64,000 nt of DNA from the NCBI GenBank assembly GCA_012522735.1, contig JAAYJU010000180.1, positions 33,682 to 97,681 on the forward strand, given 5' to 3'. Source of the DNA: Clostridiales bacterium (GTDB taxonomy: Bacteria; Bacillota; Clostridia; Lachnospirales; Lachnospiraceae). Shown here one piece after another: positions 55,083 to 63,003 of the stretch (the stretch's first letter is position 1; every line of letters starts with the position of its first letter). The translations under genes and the position numbers were made by a program. The notes beneath the pieces are model-generated. The model did not search any database, had not been told where the DNA came from, and worked only from the letters and a program-made list of their open reading frames with translations.

Positions 55083-55147
55083 AAAATCCTCCACTAAATC
55101 TAAAACTTATGCTGTCTACCACAAGGGATTAACTCTATTTGACACTC

Positions 55148-56050
55148 TTACTCATCATGACATTCACAGCCCTGATGATGATGGGTCTCTCCCTCCTTCT
55201 CACGGAGCTTTTGCTTCCCTTCCTTTGTCTTATACATGGAAAGTCGTTTCATAGCCTCATCAAAATTAACTAAATGTCCGTCAAACTCCGGACCATCCAC
55301 ACAGGCAAATTTTATCTCATCACCAATTGTAAGTCTGCAAGCTCCACACATACCGGTACCATCTACCATAATGGGGTTCATACTTACAATTGTCTTAATA
55401 CCTAGTTCCTTTGTCAATATGCATACAAACTTCATCATAATCATAGGGCCGATAGCAACAATTAAATCATAATGATGCTTCTTATCATTTACCAGATACT
55501 TGATGGCATCATTTACATTTCCCTTCATGCCATATGAGCCGTCATCAGTCGTAACATATAAATTCTTAGCATGCTCTTTCATTTGGTCTTCAAGAATGAC
55601 AAAGTCCTTGCTTCTTGCACCAATTATACAATCGGCTTCATAGCCCATTTCCTTCATCCATTTTATCTGAGGATATACAGGGGCAGTTCCTACACCACCG
55701 GCAACAAAAAGAACCTTCATTTTTTCAAGCTCTTCTCTTGCCATATCTATAAGTTCAGACCTCTGTCCTAGGGGGCCTGTGAAATCACGAAAAGCCTCGC
55801 CTACCTCATATTCGGCTAATAATTTCGTAGAGCTTCCTAGAGCCTGAAAAACAATTGTAACAGTGCCTTCATCTCTGTCATAATCGCAGATGGTCAGCGG
55901 TATACGCTCACCCTTCTCATCAGCTATAAGTATGATAAACTGTCCCGGATAGCAATGGGCTGCTACCCTTGGTGCTTTTACATCCATTAGATATATTGAA
56001 TCAGCGAGTTTAACTTTTTTTGTAATAGTATATATATGATTTTCTGTCAT
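55148..56050 (-). CDS. nfnA: NfnA-like FAD/NAD-binding subunit
   Basis: 300 residues: FAD domain (RIPLTICDYD), NAD-binding domain (VLFVAGGVGTAPVYPQIKWM) and the C-terminal 2Fe-2S cysteines (DGTGMCGACRLTI..FACVDGPEFDGH), as in NfnA and dihydroorotate dehydrogenase electron-transfer subunits. The C-terminus carries an unusual His/Cys/Glu tail (GETHHHQGCECHDE) that might bind metal. With NfnB, GGDEF-EAL and YhhN genes downstream it forms a probable four-gene operon. Confidence 0.9.
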   Translation of the reverse strand: MTENHIYTITKKVKLADSIYLMDVKAPRVAAHCYPGQFIILIADEKGERIPLTICDYDRDEGTVTIVFQALGSSTKLLAEYEVGEAFRDFTGPLGQRSELIDMAREELEKMKVLFVAGGVGTAPVYPQIKWMKEMGYEADCIIGARSKDFVILEDQMKEHAKNLYVTTDDGSYGMKGNVNDAIKYLVNDKKHHYDLIVAIGPMIMMKFVCILTKELGIKTIVSMNPIMVDGTGMCGACRLTIGDEIKFACVDGPEFDGHLVNFDEAMKRLSMYKTKEGKQKLREKEGETHHHQGCECHDE

Positions 56051-56186
56051 TTATTGAACCTCTTTTTCATTCTTCTTACAGTATCTATATGTTTCCCTAT
56101 ATATTATGTCGGGCATATTCTCATAAAAAATAGTACAAATTTTATTATAAGTCAGATATATCAAAAAAGCTAGTTAATTTTATGTA

Positions 56187-56247
56187 ACACTTTTGTAATG
56201 GTGCCAGGCACCATTACGGTACCATTACGATACGATTACAAAAGTGT
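56187..56247. repeat. REP-like nested inverted repeat
   Basis: ACACTTTTGTAAT (56187-56199) and ATTACAAAAGTGT (56235-56247) enclose the perfect palindrome GGTGCCAGGCACC (56200-56212) and two ACCATTACG-type copies. A related GGTGCCTGTCACC lies at 40274. Its right arm is shared with the next hairpin. Confidence 0.7.
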
Positions 56248-56275
56248 GAACAAATCAATGATTTGCTCACACTTT
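56241..56275 (-). terminator. Terminator of the HD-domain operon
   Basis: AAAGTGTGA-CAAATCA pairs with TGATTTG-TCACACTTT, 16 pairs with one mismatch, beginning 2 bases after the HD stop codon. On the minus strand TTTTGT follows. It can form alternatively with the REP-like arm at 56187. Confidence 0.7.
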
Positions 56276-56277
56276 CT

Positions 56278-56889
56278 TTAAGGTGACTGTAACACTTTTA
56301 GGAATTCTTTGTAGTTTTTGTGTTCAGCCTCTATATCAGCACCTATCCTCCCCAAACGATCACATCTGCACAGTAGCGCAATATCATGAATATTAGTTTC
56401 CTCAATCATCCGGGCTGGATTACCAAAAGGCAGTCCCTTTAGTACATATAGCATATGCATATGATATTTGACCATCTTAAAAACGGTATCTATAAAGTCT
56501 TCATCCTTAGTATAAAACTCCAGAAATTTTCTAGCTAATCTTGCCCCTACAATATCATGGTCATAGGAGGTTATTTTACCTCTTCTTACCTTGGTCGTAT
56601 CCGGCTTTCCAATATCATGTAGAAGTGCAGCCCACATAAATACTTTACTGTCATTACTGTAGTCCTTTACTTTTGCCGCTTCATCTACAACCATCATAGT
56701 ATGGTTCCACACATTACCCTCTGGATGAAATTTTGGTGATTGCTCCACATTCTTTAGCTCCCTTATCATACTCAAGGGATATTCTCTAAGCTCCTTGTCC
56801 AAGTCATTAAAATACTCTGACGGAGAATTATCATTTAATAAATGACTTGTAATCTCATTAAAAGTATTCTTCATAGTCAGATTCACCAT
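56278..56889 (-). CDS. HD domain protein (HDIG type)
   Basis: 203 residues with the HD/HDIG metal site: PEGNVWNHTMMVVDEA, ALLHDIGKPDT and the later YDHDIVGARLA, typical of tRNA-nucleotidyltransferase-associated and related phosphohydrolases. The substrate is unknown. Start at 56889 gives AAGGA a 5-base spacing; the adjacent ATG at 56892 would overlap too closely. Its start overlaps the stop of a 53-codon ORF upstream, indicating translational coupling. Confidence 0.83.
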   Translation of the reverse strand: MVNLTMKNTFNEITSHLLNDNSPSEYFNDLDKELREYPLSMIRELKNVEQSPKFHPEGNVWNHTMMVVDEAAKVKDYSNDSKVFMWAALLHDIGKPDTTKVRRGKITSYDHDIVGARLARKFLEFYTKDEDFIDTVFKMVKYHMHMLYVLKGLPFGNPARMIEETNIHDIALLCRCDRLGRIGADIEAEHKNYKEFLKVLQSP

Positions 56890-57050
56890 CATGATCCTTG
56901 GATGGGGTTTGCCTTCTTTTTACCTGACTTAGCCTTTCCCTGAATCTCAGGAACAGGCTCTACAATATTTTTTGGAATTCTCATTTTTTGATGTCCCTCG
57001 GTTCCATGAGGCTCCCTTGGGTCCGGTCTTCTCATACCAGCCTTAGCCAA
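56889..57050 (-). CDS. Small basic protein, 53 residues
   Basis: Too short for standard ORF cut-offs but well supported. GGGAGG (57059-57064) lies eight bases before a TTG at 57050, and the TGA stop overlaps the ATG of the HD gene. The predicted protein begins with AKAGMRRPDPREPHGTEGHQ and continues with KNIVEPVPEIQGKAKSGKKK, so it is basic and rich in Pro, Gly and Lys, and probably unstructured. I do not recognise a family. Tight coupling suggests a role with the HD protein or RNA binding; both are inference. Confidence 0.65.
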   Translation of the reverse strand: MAKAGMRRPDPREPHGTEGHQKMRIPKNIVEPVPEIQGKAKSGKKKANPIQGS

Positions 57051-57065
57051 CCAATTCACCTCCCA

Positions 57066-57200
57066 TTAAACGTCATTGTGTTCTATGGATTGTCGTTTAG
57101 CATTTTTATTCTTTTGCATATTCTCCCTTGTAATCGGGGTTTGTCCTTTAGCTTTCTTTATCCTTGCTCTTTTATTGTCGGGTTGAGAGTCCTTAGGCAT
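57066..57200 (-). CDS. Small basic protein, 44 residues
   Basis: ATG at 57200 with ATAGGAGG seven bases upstream. The ORF encodes MPKDSQPDNKRARIKKAKGQ then TPITRENMQKNKNAKRQSIE and stops at 57066, immediately before the ribosome binding site of the 53-codon ORF. It is highly charged, without hydrophobic segments. No family recognised. It forms a three-gene run with the 53-residue ORF and the HD gene. Confidence 0.6.
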   Translation of the reverse strand: MPKDSQPDNKRARIKKAKGQTPITRENMQKNKNAKRQSIEHNDV

Positions 57201-57342
57201 ATATATACCTCCTATCATTTTCACATAATACGTCTTATAAAAATAGTATTATCAATTCTAGCCTTACTATCCTTTCAGAATTATGGCAAATAAGACTTAA
57301 AATCTTAGCATAGGGAAACCATGTAAAGCAAATACTATTTTC

Positions 57343-57771
57343 ATGAAGATGATTAATTTTTTTAAAAATTTCTTAATTTGTGGTTTATGTGGATGGTGCC
57401 TTGAATGTTTCTGGACAGGTCTAAGCTCTATTAGGAAATGGAAAAACAACGACAGAACTCTTTTATGTCGCACTTCTATATGGATGTTTCCTATATATGG
57501 AATGGCCGCCTGCTTATCTCCCATATGCTCAAGGTTGGAAAAAAGGAATGCTCTACTTAGAGGAGGTGTATATGCAACTTTAATTTATTTGACAGAGTAC
57601 TTTACAGGAGTACTTTTAAAAAAATACAGAGCATGTCCTTGGGATTATAGCAAAGCAAAACTTAATATTAAAGGAGTGATAAGGTTTGATTATGCTCCGG
57701 CTTGGTTTTTTACAGGTCTGATATTTGAAAAAATACTAAGAAGAAAAAACAAAAATCCTTCCGTAATATAA
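57343..57771 (+). CDS. Putative ABC-transporter permease-like membrane protein (CmpB family)
   Basis: 142 residues with three to four membrane segments. GLCGWCLECFWTGL at the start, then TSIWMFPIYGMAACLSPIC, and YRACPWDYSKAKLNIKG are hallmarks of the small Firmicutes family named ABC_trans_CmpB (formerly DUF1113). Actual transport function is unproven and no ABC ATPase is adjacent. No strong ribosome binding site precedes the ATG, so the start is uncertain. Confidence 0.75.
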   Translation: MKMINFFKNFLICGLCGWCLECFWTGLSSIRKWKNNDRTLLCRTSIWMFPIYGMAACLSPICSRLEKRNALLRGGVYATLIYLTEYFTGVLLKKYRACPWDYSKAKLNIKGVIRFDYAPAWFFTGLIFEKILRRKNKNPSVI

Positions 57772-57783
57772 CACCGGAAGGAT
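57755..57783. terminator. Bidirectional terminator
   Basis: ATCCTTCCG (57755-57763) and CGGAAGGAT (57775-57783) form a 9-bp stem. The flanking A run and CTTTGTTTGTTTTT allow use by both convergent genes. Confidence 0.8.
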
Positions 57784-57813
57784 CTTTGTTTGTTTTTAGT
57801 ATTTAATTAGTAT

Positions 57814-58167
57814 TTACGGTGTTGTTGTAGCTCCTGGGGTAACTGTTGTTCTACCCGTGGTACCTCCGGTTGTTCCGCCTGTACCTCCGGTTGTTCCGCC
57901 TGTGCCTCCGGTTGTTCCACCAGTACCTCCAGTTGTTCCACCTGTACCTCCGGTTGTTCCACCAGTACCTCCGGTTGTTCCGCCTGTACCTCCAGTTGTT
58001 CCGCCTGTACCTCCAGTTGTGTTGTTATTCAAGCCTGCTGTATTATCTGTACCCGCGGTATTTTTTCTGGCAGGATTGGTGTTATTTCTTTCATTTGCTG
58101 CACATGCTGTAAATGCAATCATAATAACACAGCATAAGGCTATGAATATGCTTAGTTTCTTTTTCAT
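57814..58167 (-). CDS. Gly/Thr-repeat lipoprotein
   Basis: 117 residues. Signal peptide with lipobox AFTAC (Cys22), an Asn/Thr-rich part (25-50), then a tandem repeat of the 7-residue unit TTGGTGG (about 7.5 copies, 51-105) and a short VTPGATTTP end. There is no folded catalytic domain. It may be a flexible surface spacer. The DNA repeat makes its length prone to change. It lies downstream of the DNA-repair pair. Confidence 0.8.
   Translation of the reverse strand: MKKKLSIFIALCCVIMIAFTACAANERNNTNPARKNTAGTDNTAGLNNNTTGGTGGTTGGTGGTTGGTGGTTGGTGGTTGGTGGTTGGTGGTTGGTGGTTGGTTGRTTVTPGATTTP
57860..58021 (-). repeat. 21-bp coding tandem repeat (VNTR)
   Basis: About 7.7 copies of a 21-bp unit (GTACCTCCGGTTGTTCCGCC plus one base on the plus strand), with silent G/A and T/A changes between copies. 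It is in frame with the lipoprotein, so copy-number change keeps the frame. Confidence 0.92.
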
Positions 58168-58230
58168 GGATACTCCTCCTACAAATTTTTATTTCAATTT
58201 ACTCGCTTAGTATCCCACGTAAAAAACGAT

Positions 58231-59007
58231 TTATACATATTCAAATTCGGTCATATCCTTTCTGAATCTAATAGGAAGGTTGTTTCTTTGGAGCTTTGGA
58301 TTAATTCTTTCCTTAATGGCAATATTATCAAAAAATATTTTCCACAAATTCTCATATTCGTCATCTACTATTCCTTCGAAGTCGCTTGTATCAATATCAG
58401 GAAACTCTGCAATAACCCATGGTTTTCCAGGTAAATGTAAGGAGCAGATATTCCTATTTCCGTCAAATATAACAAATCTTTCATTTGGAAGTCTGTCTGC
58501 AAAATGAGGAGTCACAAGAGAAAGCACATTATTCTTTGGATGTATTATTGATGTTAATATACCATTCTCCCGTTCTGAAAATCGTATAAAACCCAGTAAA
58601 TGATGAGTTTCACCATTCACATAACGGTTCAGCTTAAAGACGCTATTTACCACCTTATTGCTTAAGTGACCCACGATCTTGCTTCCTATATGAAAACCAA
58701 GAATCAAAAATCTATAAATCAAATCACCCTTGCCCTTATAATCAGATAGAGCAACACGACATACCATTTCATAAGCCTCCAGAGATATCTTAGCCTTAAT
58801 AGACTTAGATACCATAAGAGCCTGCTCTAAATTAGTCTTTACTAAAATATAGTCGGAAAACAATTCAATATTAGAATAATTATTTGTCTCACTTTGTTCC
58901 TCGATTTTCACATTAGCATGTCCGTATCCCGAATCCCAAGCCTGGTAAATCGCGGTAAAAATCCCGTCAATACTGTTCTCACATTGATAAATTTTAAAAT
59001 TATTCAC
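58231..59007 (-). CDS. TIGR03915-type putative DNA repair protein
   Basis: 258 residues matching the family (DUF4130-containing) that accompanies a radical SAM protein and is annotated as putative DNA repair. Start MNNFKIYQCENSIDGIFTAI, then a uracil-DNA-glycosylase-like pattern (MVCRVALSDYKGKGDLIYRF, HLLGFIRFSERENG, FVIFDGNR). The exact reaction is not established. It follows the radical SAM gene by 47 bases and should be co-expressed from the promoter with LexA-like boxes. Confidence 0.88.
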   Translation of the reverse strand: MNNFKIYQCENSIDGIFTAIYQAWDSGYGHANVKIEEQSETNNYSNIELFSDYILVKTNLEQALMVSKSIKAKISLEAYEMVCRVALSDYKGKGDLIYRFLILGFHIGSKIVGHLSNKVVNSVFKLNRYVNGETHHLLGFIRFSERENGILTSIIHPKNNVLSLVTPHFADRLPNERFVIFDGNRNICSLHLPGKPWVIAEFPDIDTSDFEGIVDDEYENLWKIFFDNIAIKERINPKLQRNNLPIRFRKDMTEFEYV

Positions 59008-59054
59008 GATGCTCCACCTCCATATAAAAGAAGTATTATTTCATTAACTGTAAC

Positions 59055-60602
59055 TTATGCAAGCGATATTTGTTGGTGTACTAGCCTATCATCCGGTTTA
59101 AAACTAACATCATCAAACAATGACAGCTGCTTATAGGTAATATCCTTCTCGATTCCAAATGGCAGTCTGTCCTTAACTGACAACAGCTCTCTGGTGATAA
59201 AGTCCTCATTTAATTTAATTGGGTACATCATCTTTCCACCACAAGTAATAAAATATACCGCTCTCTTAAGCACTATACCCATCGCCTTTAAATCTTTAAA
59301 ATCAAGAACGGCAGTCTTTCTAGCGGTGGTAATTCTCCTGGCAGAATTTACACCAATACCGGGAACTCTAAGCAGAGTATAATAGTCAGCTTTGTTGACC
59401 TCCACAGGAAAGATCTCCAAATGTCTAAGAGCCCAATCACATTTCGGATCAAGCAATACGTTAAAATTTGGATTCTTCTCAGTAAGTAGTTCTGCGATTT
59501 TAAAACCATAAAACCTTAGTAGCCAATCCGCCTGATATAAACGATGCTCCCTTAGTAAAGGAGGGCCGCTTACTGTAGAGGGTAGATTGCTATCATTGTT
59601 AACATTAACAAAAGCTGAGTAGAATACGCGTTTTAGGTCAAAATTATCATATAAGGTCTCTGATACAGACATAATATGATAATCGCTTTCATTGGTGGCA
59701 CCTATAATCATCTGTGTACTCTGTCCGGCAGGAACATATCTGCTTCTTCCTTTGGGAGATTTGCTAAATGGTATAACATTGGTAGACTCGGGGGAAGCAA
59801 CATTCAATTCATTGTCAAGCCGAACACTATTATATTCACTAGCCTGGTTAAGCTTGCTATTGTAACTATTAAGTATCTTGTTATATATTGAATTGTTGCT
59901 GCCTGAATTACTATCTCTTAGAATTAAGTTCTTAACTTGATTTCTTTCGTTTTGCCTCCCATCATATATACCAAGATATTCGTTATTATTCTCTCTCCTA
60001 AGTTGAATCTGACGTATAGGCTTAAGTATATTCTTTCTGCTCTTATGGGGTGCCAGCTGCTTTAGACTGCTTGCCGTGGGAAGTTCAAGATTAACACTCA
60101 TTCTATCTGCATACCACCCTATAGCCTCCACCAAGACAGGATCAGTACCGGGAATTGCCTTACAATGAATATATCCATTAAAATGATACTCTTCACGAAG
60201 CATCCGTAAGGCCTCAAAAATAAGTTCCATCGTATGGTTAGGACTTACCATGATTCCGGAGCTCAAAAATAAACCTTCGATATAATTCCTCCGGTAAAAT
60301 TCCATGGTCAGCTCACAGACCTCTGTAGGAGTAAATGAAGCCCTGACAACATCATTGGATGAACGATTAATACAGTATTTGCAATCGAATATACATTCAT
60401 TTGTAAAAAGAATCTTCAGTAGTGAAATACATCTTCCGTCAGCAGAAAAGGTATGACAAATACCGCAGGCTAGACTGTTTCCGATTCCTGACCCATTCCC
60501 CTTACGGTCTACACCGCTAGAGGTACAGGCTACATCAAACTTCGCAGCATCGGATAATATCTCCAATTTCCTTTGGATTGACATACCTTCCTGTATAATC
60601 AT
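59055..60602 (-). CDS. TIGR03916-type radical SAM DNA modification/repair protein
   Basis: 515 residues. Radical SAM cysteines Cys70, Cys74 and Cys77 (NECIFDCKYC) follow an N-terminal LACGICHTFSADGRC block. A C-terminal helix-hairpin-helix (LLRVPGIGVNSARRITTARK) should bind DNA. Between about 200 and 280 there is an Asn/Ser-rich insertion (SNSGSNNSIYNKILNS) that looks unstructured and makes the protein longer than I expect for the family (about 420). GGGAGGT six bases upstream supports the ATG at 60602. It forms a pair with the TIGR03915-type gene. Confidence 0.9.
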   Translation of the reverse strand: MIIQEGMSIQRKLEILSDAAKFDVACTSSGVDRKGNGSGIGNSLACGICHTFSADGRCISLLKILFTNECIFDCKYCINRSSNDVVRASFTPTEVCELTMEFYRRNYIEGLFLSSGIMVSPNHTMELIFEALRMLREEYHFNGYIHCKAIPGTDPVLVEAIGWYADRMSVNLELPTASSLKQLAPHKSRKNILKPIRQIQLRRENNNEYLGIYDGRQNERNQVKNLILRDSNSGSNNSIYNKILNSYNSKLNQASEYNSVRLDNELNVASPESTNVIPFSKSPKGRSRYVPAGQSTQMIIGATNESDYHIMSVSETLYDNFDLKRVFYSAFVNVNNDSNLPSTVSGPPLLREHRLYQADWLLRFYGFKIAELLTEKNPNFNVLLDPKCDWALRHLEIFPVEVNKADYYTLLRVPGIGVNSARRITTARKTAVLDFKDLKAMGIVLKRAVYFITCGGKMMYPIKLNEDFITRELLSVKDRLPFGIEKDITYKQLSLFDDVSFKPDDRLVHQQISLA

Positions 60603-60621
60603 TTTGCTACCTCCCGATTAC

Positions 60622-60633
60622 AAACATCTGTTC
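60622..60633. promoter_or_regulatory. Second LexA-like box
   Basis: Minus strand GAACAGATGTTT, one mismatch from GAAC-N4-GTTC, lies between the -10 box and the ribosome binding site of the radical SAM repair gene. Confidence 0.45.
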
Positions 60634-60640
60634 TGTTTTT

Positions 60641-60669
60641 ATTATATCAAAGCGGGAGAAGCAAGTCAA
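60641..60669 (-). promoter_or_regulatory. Promoter of the radical SAM repair pair
   Basis: Minus-strand TTGACT (60664-60669) and TATAAT (60641-60646) with a 17-base spacer. It is flanked by LexA-like boxes on both sides. Confidence 0.8.
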
Positions 60670-60678
60670 GTTATTTTA

Positions 60679-60690
60679 GAACAACTGTTC
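60679..60690. promoter_or_regulatory. LexA-like (SOS) box
   Basis: GAACAACTGTTC fits the Firmicutes LexA/DinR core GAAC-N4-GTTC exactly. It lies nine bases upstream of the -35 box, in the gap after the ABC permease gene. Confidence 0.6.
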
Positions 60691-60692
60691 TT

Positions 60693-61868
60693 TTACGTAG
60701 TAACCTGTCTTTTTCTCTTGGCTACCACCATAATAAGTGCTAGAAGCACTGCTACAAATCCTATTTGAACTGCCATATACTGAAATATCGGGGTCAGGTT
60801 TTTTATACTAAAATTTGATAAGCTTCCAATCGTGTTGTTTGCCTTGACATACCAATATGAAGGTAAGAAGCTGGCTACTCTTATAACTGCAGATCCCAGA
60901 AATTGCTGAGGAACAAACATACCGCTTAGAAATGCCAATCCTAAGGATACAACTGTCGATACTGCCTGCACGGCATTTTTTCCTTTTATAGAAATTCCAA
61001 CTAGATAGCTGATACAAAGGGCAACTAGTGCAAAAATAAAAGCATTTATCCAGGTTAATACCAGATTTAAGTCAAACCTACGAAATGGATTGCACAGATA
61101 TCCGACTATAATAAATATAAGAAGATATACTGAAACGAAAACTAAATTTGCTAATATAAGCTGTATATTAAAGCTTCTGGAGGATACAGGAGATGCAAAC
61201 TGTCTTCTTCTTACCTCCAAGCCATGAAATGACATCATAACCGTGCTAACACCTAGAATAAAGCACACTATCATAATATAGCCCAAATAGTTAAAATAAT
61301 ATGTGTTAAACTCTGCTGCATTTAGTGTATCTTTCTTGCCCGAATCTATTATTACCTCGGTTTCTGATACAGGATTCATTTTTAAGAAGTTGGTAAGCTC
61401 ACTCATTCCAACTCTAGGATTATAGCTGATATATACTCTTGCCATATTCAAATAATTATCGATAGCACTATCAACCGATTGTACTGCTTCCATCCTATCA
61501 GGTAGAATTTCCTTAATGAGTAAGGCCTCGTCTCCCCTAAGAAATCCTTCAGTAAAGCCCTCTGGAATAGTCAGAATATAATTGACCTCATGATAGAAAA
61601 ATGCATCCTTTCTGGCTTCCTCATTATCCTCTACATCAATGTATTCCACATAGTCCTTAAGATAGGAGGTAAAAGCCTCAATAAACTCATTGTCACCATC
61701 ATTATTAATAAGCAACACTGGAACCTTACTGACAGTAAAATCATCGCTATTTCCTCTTAATATTGCAAAGGTTATAACAAGTGTTATGGTTATAAACATA
61801 ACTCCATATATAATCAGTGTAGACAATTGCTTTTTCATTATTTTAAAATATGATTTAAATACTTGCAT
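60693..61868 (-). CDS. ABC-2 type permease (second subunit)
   Basis: 391 residues: one N-terminal membrane helix (about 18-38), a large extracellular loop (40-190), then five to six helices in the C-terminal half, as in ABC-2/YhgE-like exporters. LSGMFVPQQFLGSAVIRVASFLPSYW is the typical ABC-2 re-entrant region. AGGAGGAAAAG precedes the ATG, which overlaps the first permease gene by 14 bases. Substrate unknown; drugs, peptides or lipids are common in this class. Confidence 0.88.
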   Translation of the reverse strand: MQVFKSYFKIMKKQLSTLIIYGVMFITITLVITFAILRGNSDDFTVSKVPVLLINNDGDNEFIEAFTSYLKDYVEYIDVEDNEEARKDAFFYHEVNYILTIPEGFTEGFLRGDEALLIKEILPDRMEAVQSVDSAIDNYLNMARVYISYNPRVGMSELTNFLKMNPVSETEVIIDSGKKDTLNAAEFNTYYFNYLGYIMIVCFILGVSTVMMSFHGLEVRRRQFASPVSSRSFNIQLILANLVFVSVYLLIFIIVGYLCNPFRRFDLNLVLTWINAFIFALVALCISYLVGISIKGKNAVQAVSTVVSLGLAFLSGMFVPQQFLGSAVIRVASFLPSYWYVKANNTIGSLSNFSIKNLTPIFQYMAVQIGFVAVLLALIMVVAKRKRQVTT

Positions 61869-62988
61869 AGCTTTTCCTCCTTAGACCAAGATAAGATGCG
61901 ACGCCCAAGACGACTATCATTATAACGAGTATGGAAATATTCATATAAAAGCGGTCAAAGTTGTCATAATAATACAAGCTGTAAAAGGAATCTGATACAA
62001 GATTAACCGGGTTGACATATGACAATATGGGAGCTTTTTTTGCTATAATATACTTCATGTCTACATACATCATGCCTGATAGGAAGGAACCACCCATAAT
62101 AATTGCAGTAGCTATGGCACCCTGTACACCAGGGCTTTTATTTACCCATACTCCTATCGTTGCTCCTAGAAAAAGTCCCATTATTTCGCCGATAAAGCAT
62201 GACAGTATCAGCTGGGGCATCTTATCCCCAAAGCCTATTCCTAATACTTTTAGCATATAAAGGAGCATAAGAGCAATACTTCCTGCATGGGCAGTAAAGG
62301 CTGCCGACATATTAATAAGTAAAAGCTTCATCTTATGAATCGGCGATACATTTATCCTGGCTCCACGATTGGACCTATTTCCCTGAATATTAACCACCTC
62401 ATCTAGTCCCCAGTTAGCTGCCATCAAACAAGTCATAGCCAATAAGGCATAAAAGTAGATTATTGTTACATCGGGTTCTGCTCCGTTCTTTACCTCGGTT
62501 GTAAAACTTTTATAATCCATGACATCATCCAGTAGTCCTTGGCTCATAGCTTGAGGATTCTTACTTAGGATTGCTTGAATTGTATAAGCTCCCCTATTAT
62601 AGTTGTCTATAAAGGATTTAACGATTGTTTGGCTCATTCCATTCCTTTTAACATATACCTTAGGTTCTTCTCCGTTTACTATATAAGCGACAATCTCGTC
62701 ATCCTCAAGAGCCTTACCTGCTTCTTCTATATCGGTATATAATACCTTAAATAAAGGAAGCTCTTTGGATATCTCTGCTGTATCCAGAACATCCTTCAAA
62801 TAGTCCGTTTCATTTGCATCCTGTATATATGCAATGTTTATAGTTTTAAGATCACTTGATGAGAACAAATTGGTAAAAGCGAAGTAGAATAAAGTAACAA
62901 GTGCTATAGGAAATACATAAGACCAAAATATGTTCTCTTTATTACGAAATAAGCATTTTAGCTTTGAAATATATAAATGAAATACCAT
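61855..62988 (-). CDS. ABC-2 type permease (first subunit)
   Basis: 377 residues with the same layout as the next permease: an N-terminal helix (about 20-42), a long outer loop, then about six helices (from 180). GSFLSGMMYVDMKYIIAKKAP is the ABC-2 signature region. The two permeases likely form a heterodimer with the ATPase encoded 15 bases upstream. Confidence 0.88.
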   Translation of the reverse strand: MVFHLYISKLKCLFRNKENIFWSYVFPIALVTLFYFAFTNLFSSSDLKTINIAYIQDANETDYLKDVLDTAEISKELPLFKVLYTDIEEAGKALEDDEIVAYIVNGEEPKVYVKRNGMSQTIVKSFIDNYNRGAYTIQAILSKNPQAMSQGLLDDVMDYKSFTTEVKNGAEPDVTIIYFYALLAMTCLMAANWGLDEVVNIQGNRSNRGARINVSPIHKMKLLLINMSAAFTAHAGSIALMLLYMLKVLGIGFGDKMPQLILSCFIGEIMGLFLGATIGVWVNKSPGVQGAIATAIIMGGSFLSGMMYVDMKYIIAKKAPILSYVNPVNLVSDSFYSLYYYDNFDRFYMNISILVIMIVVLGVASYLGLRRKSYASI

Positions 62989-63003
62989 CTTATTACCACC
63001 CTT

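Noticed and set aside
57860..58021. CRISPR-like array
   Set aside because: Units are contiguous 21-mers without spacers and encode a lipoprotein.
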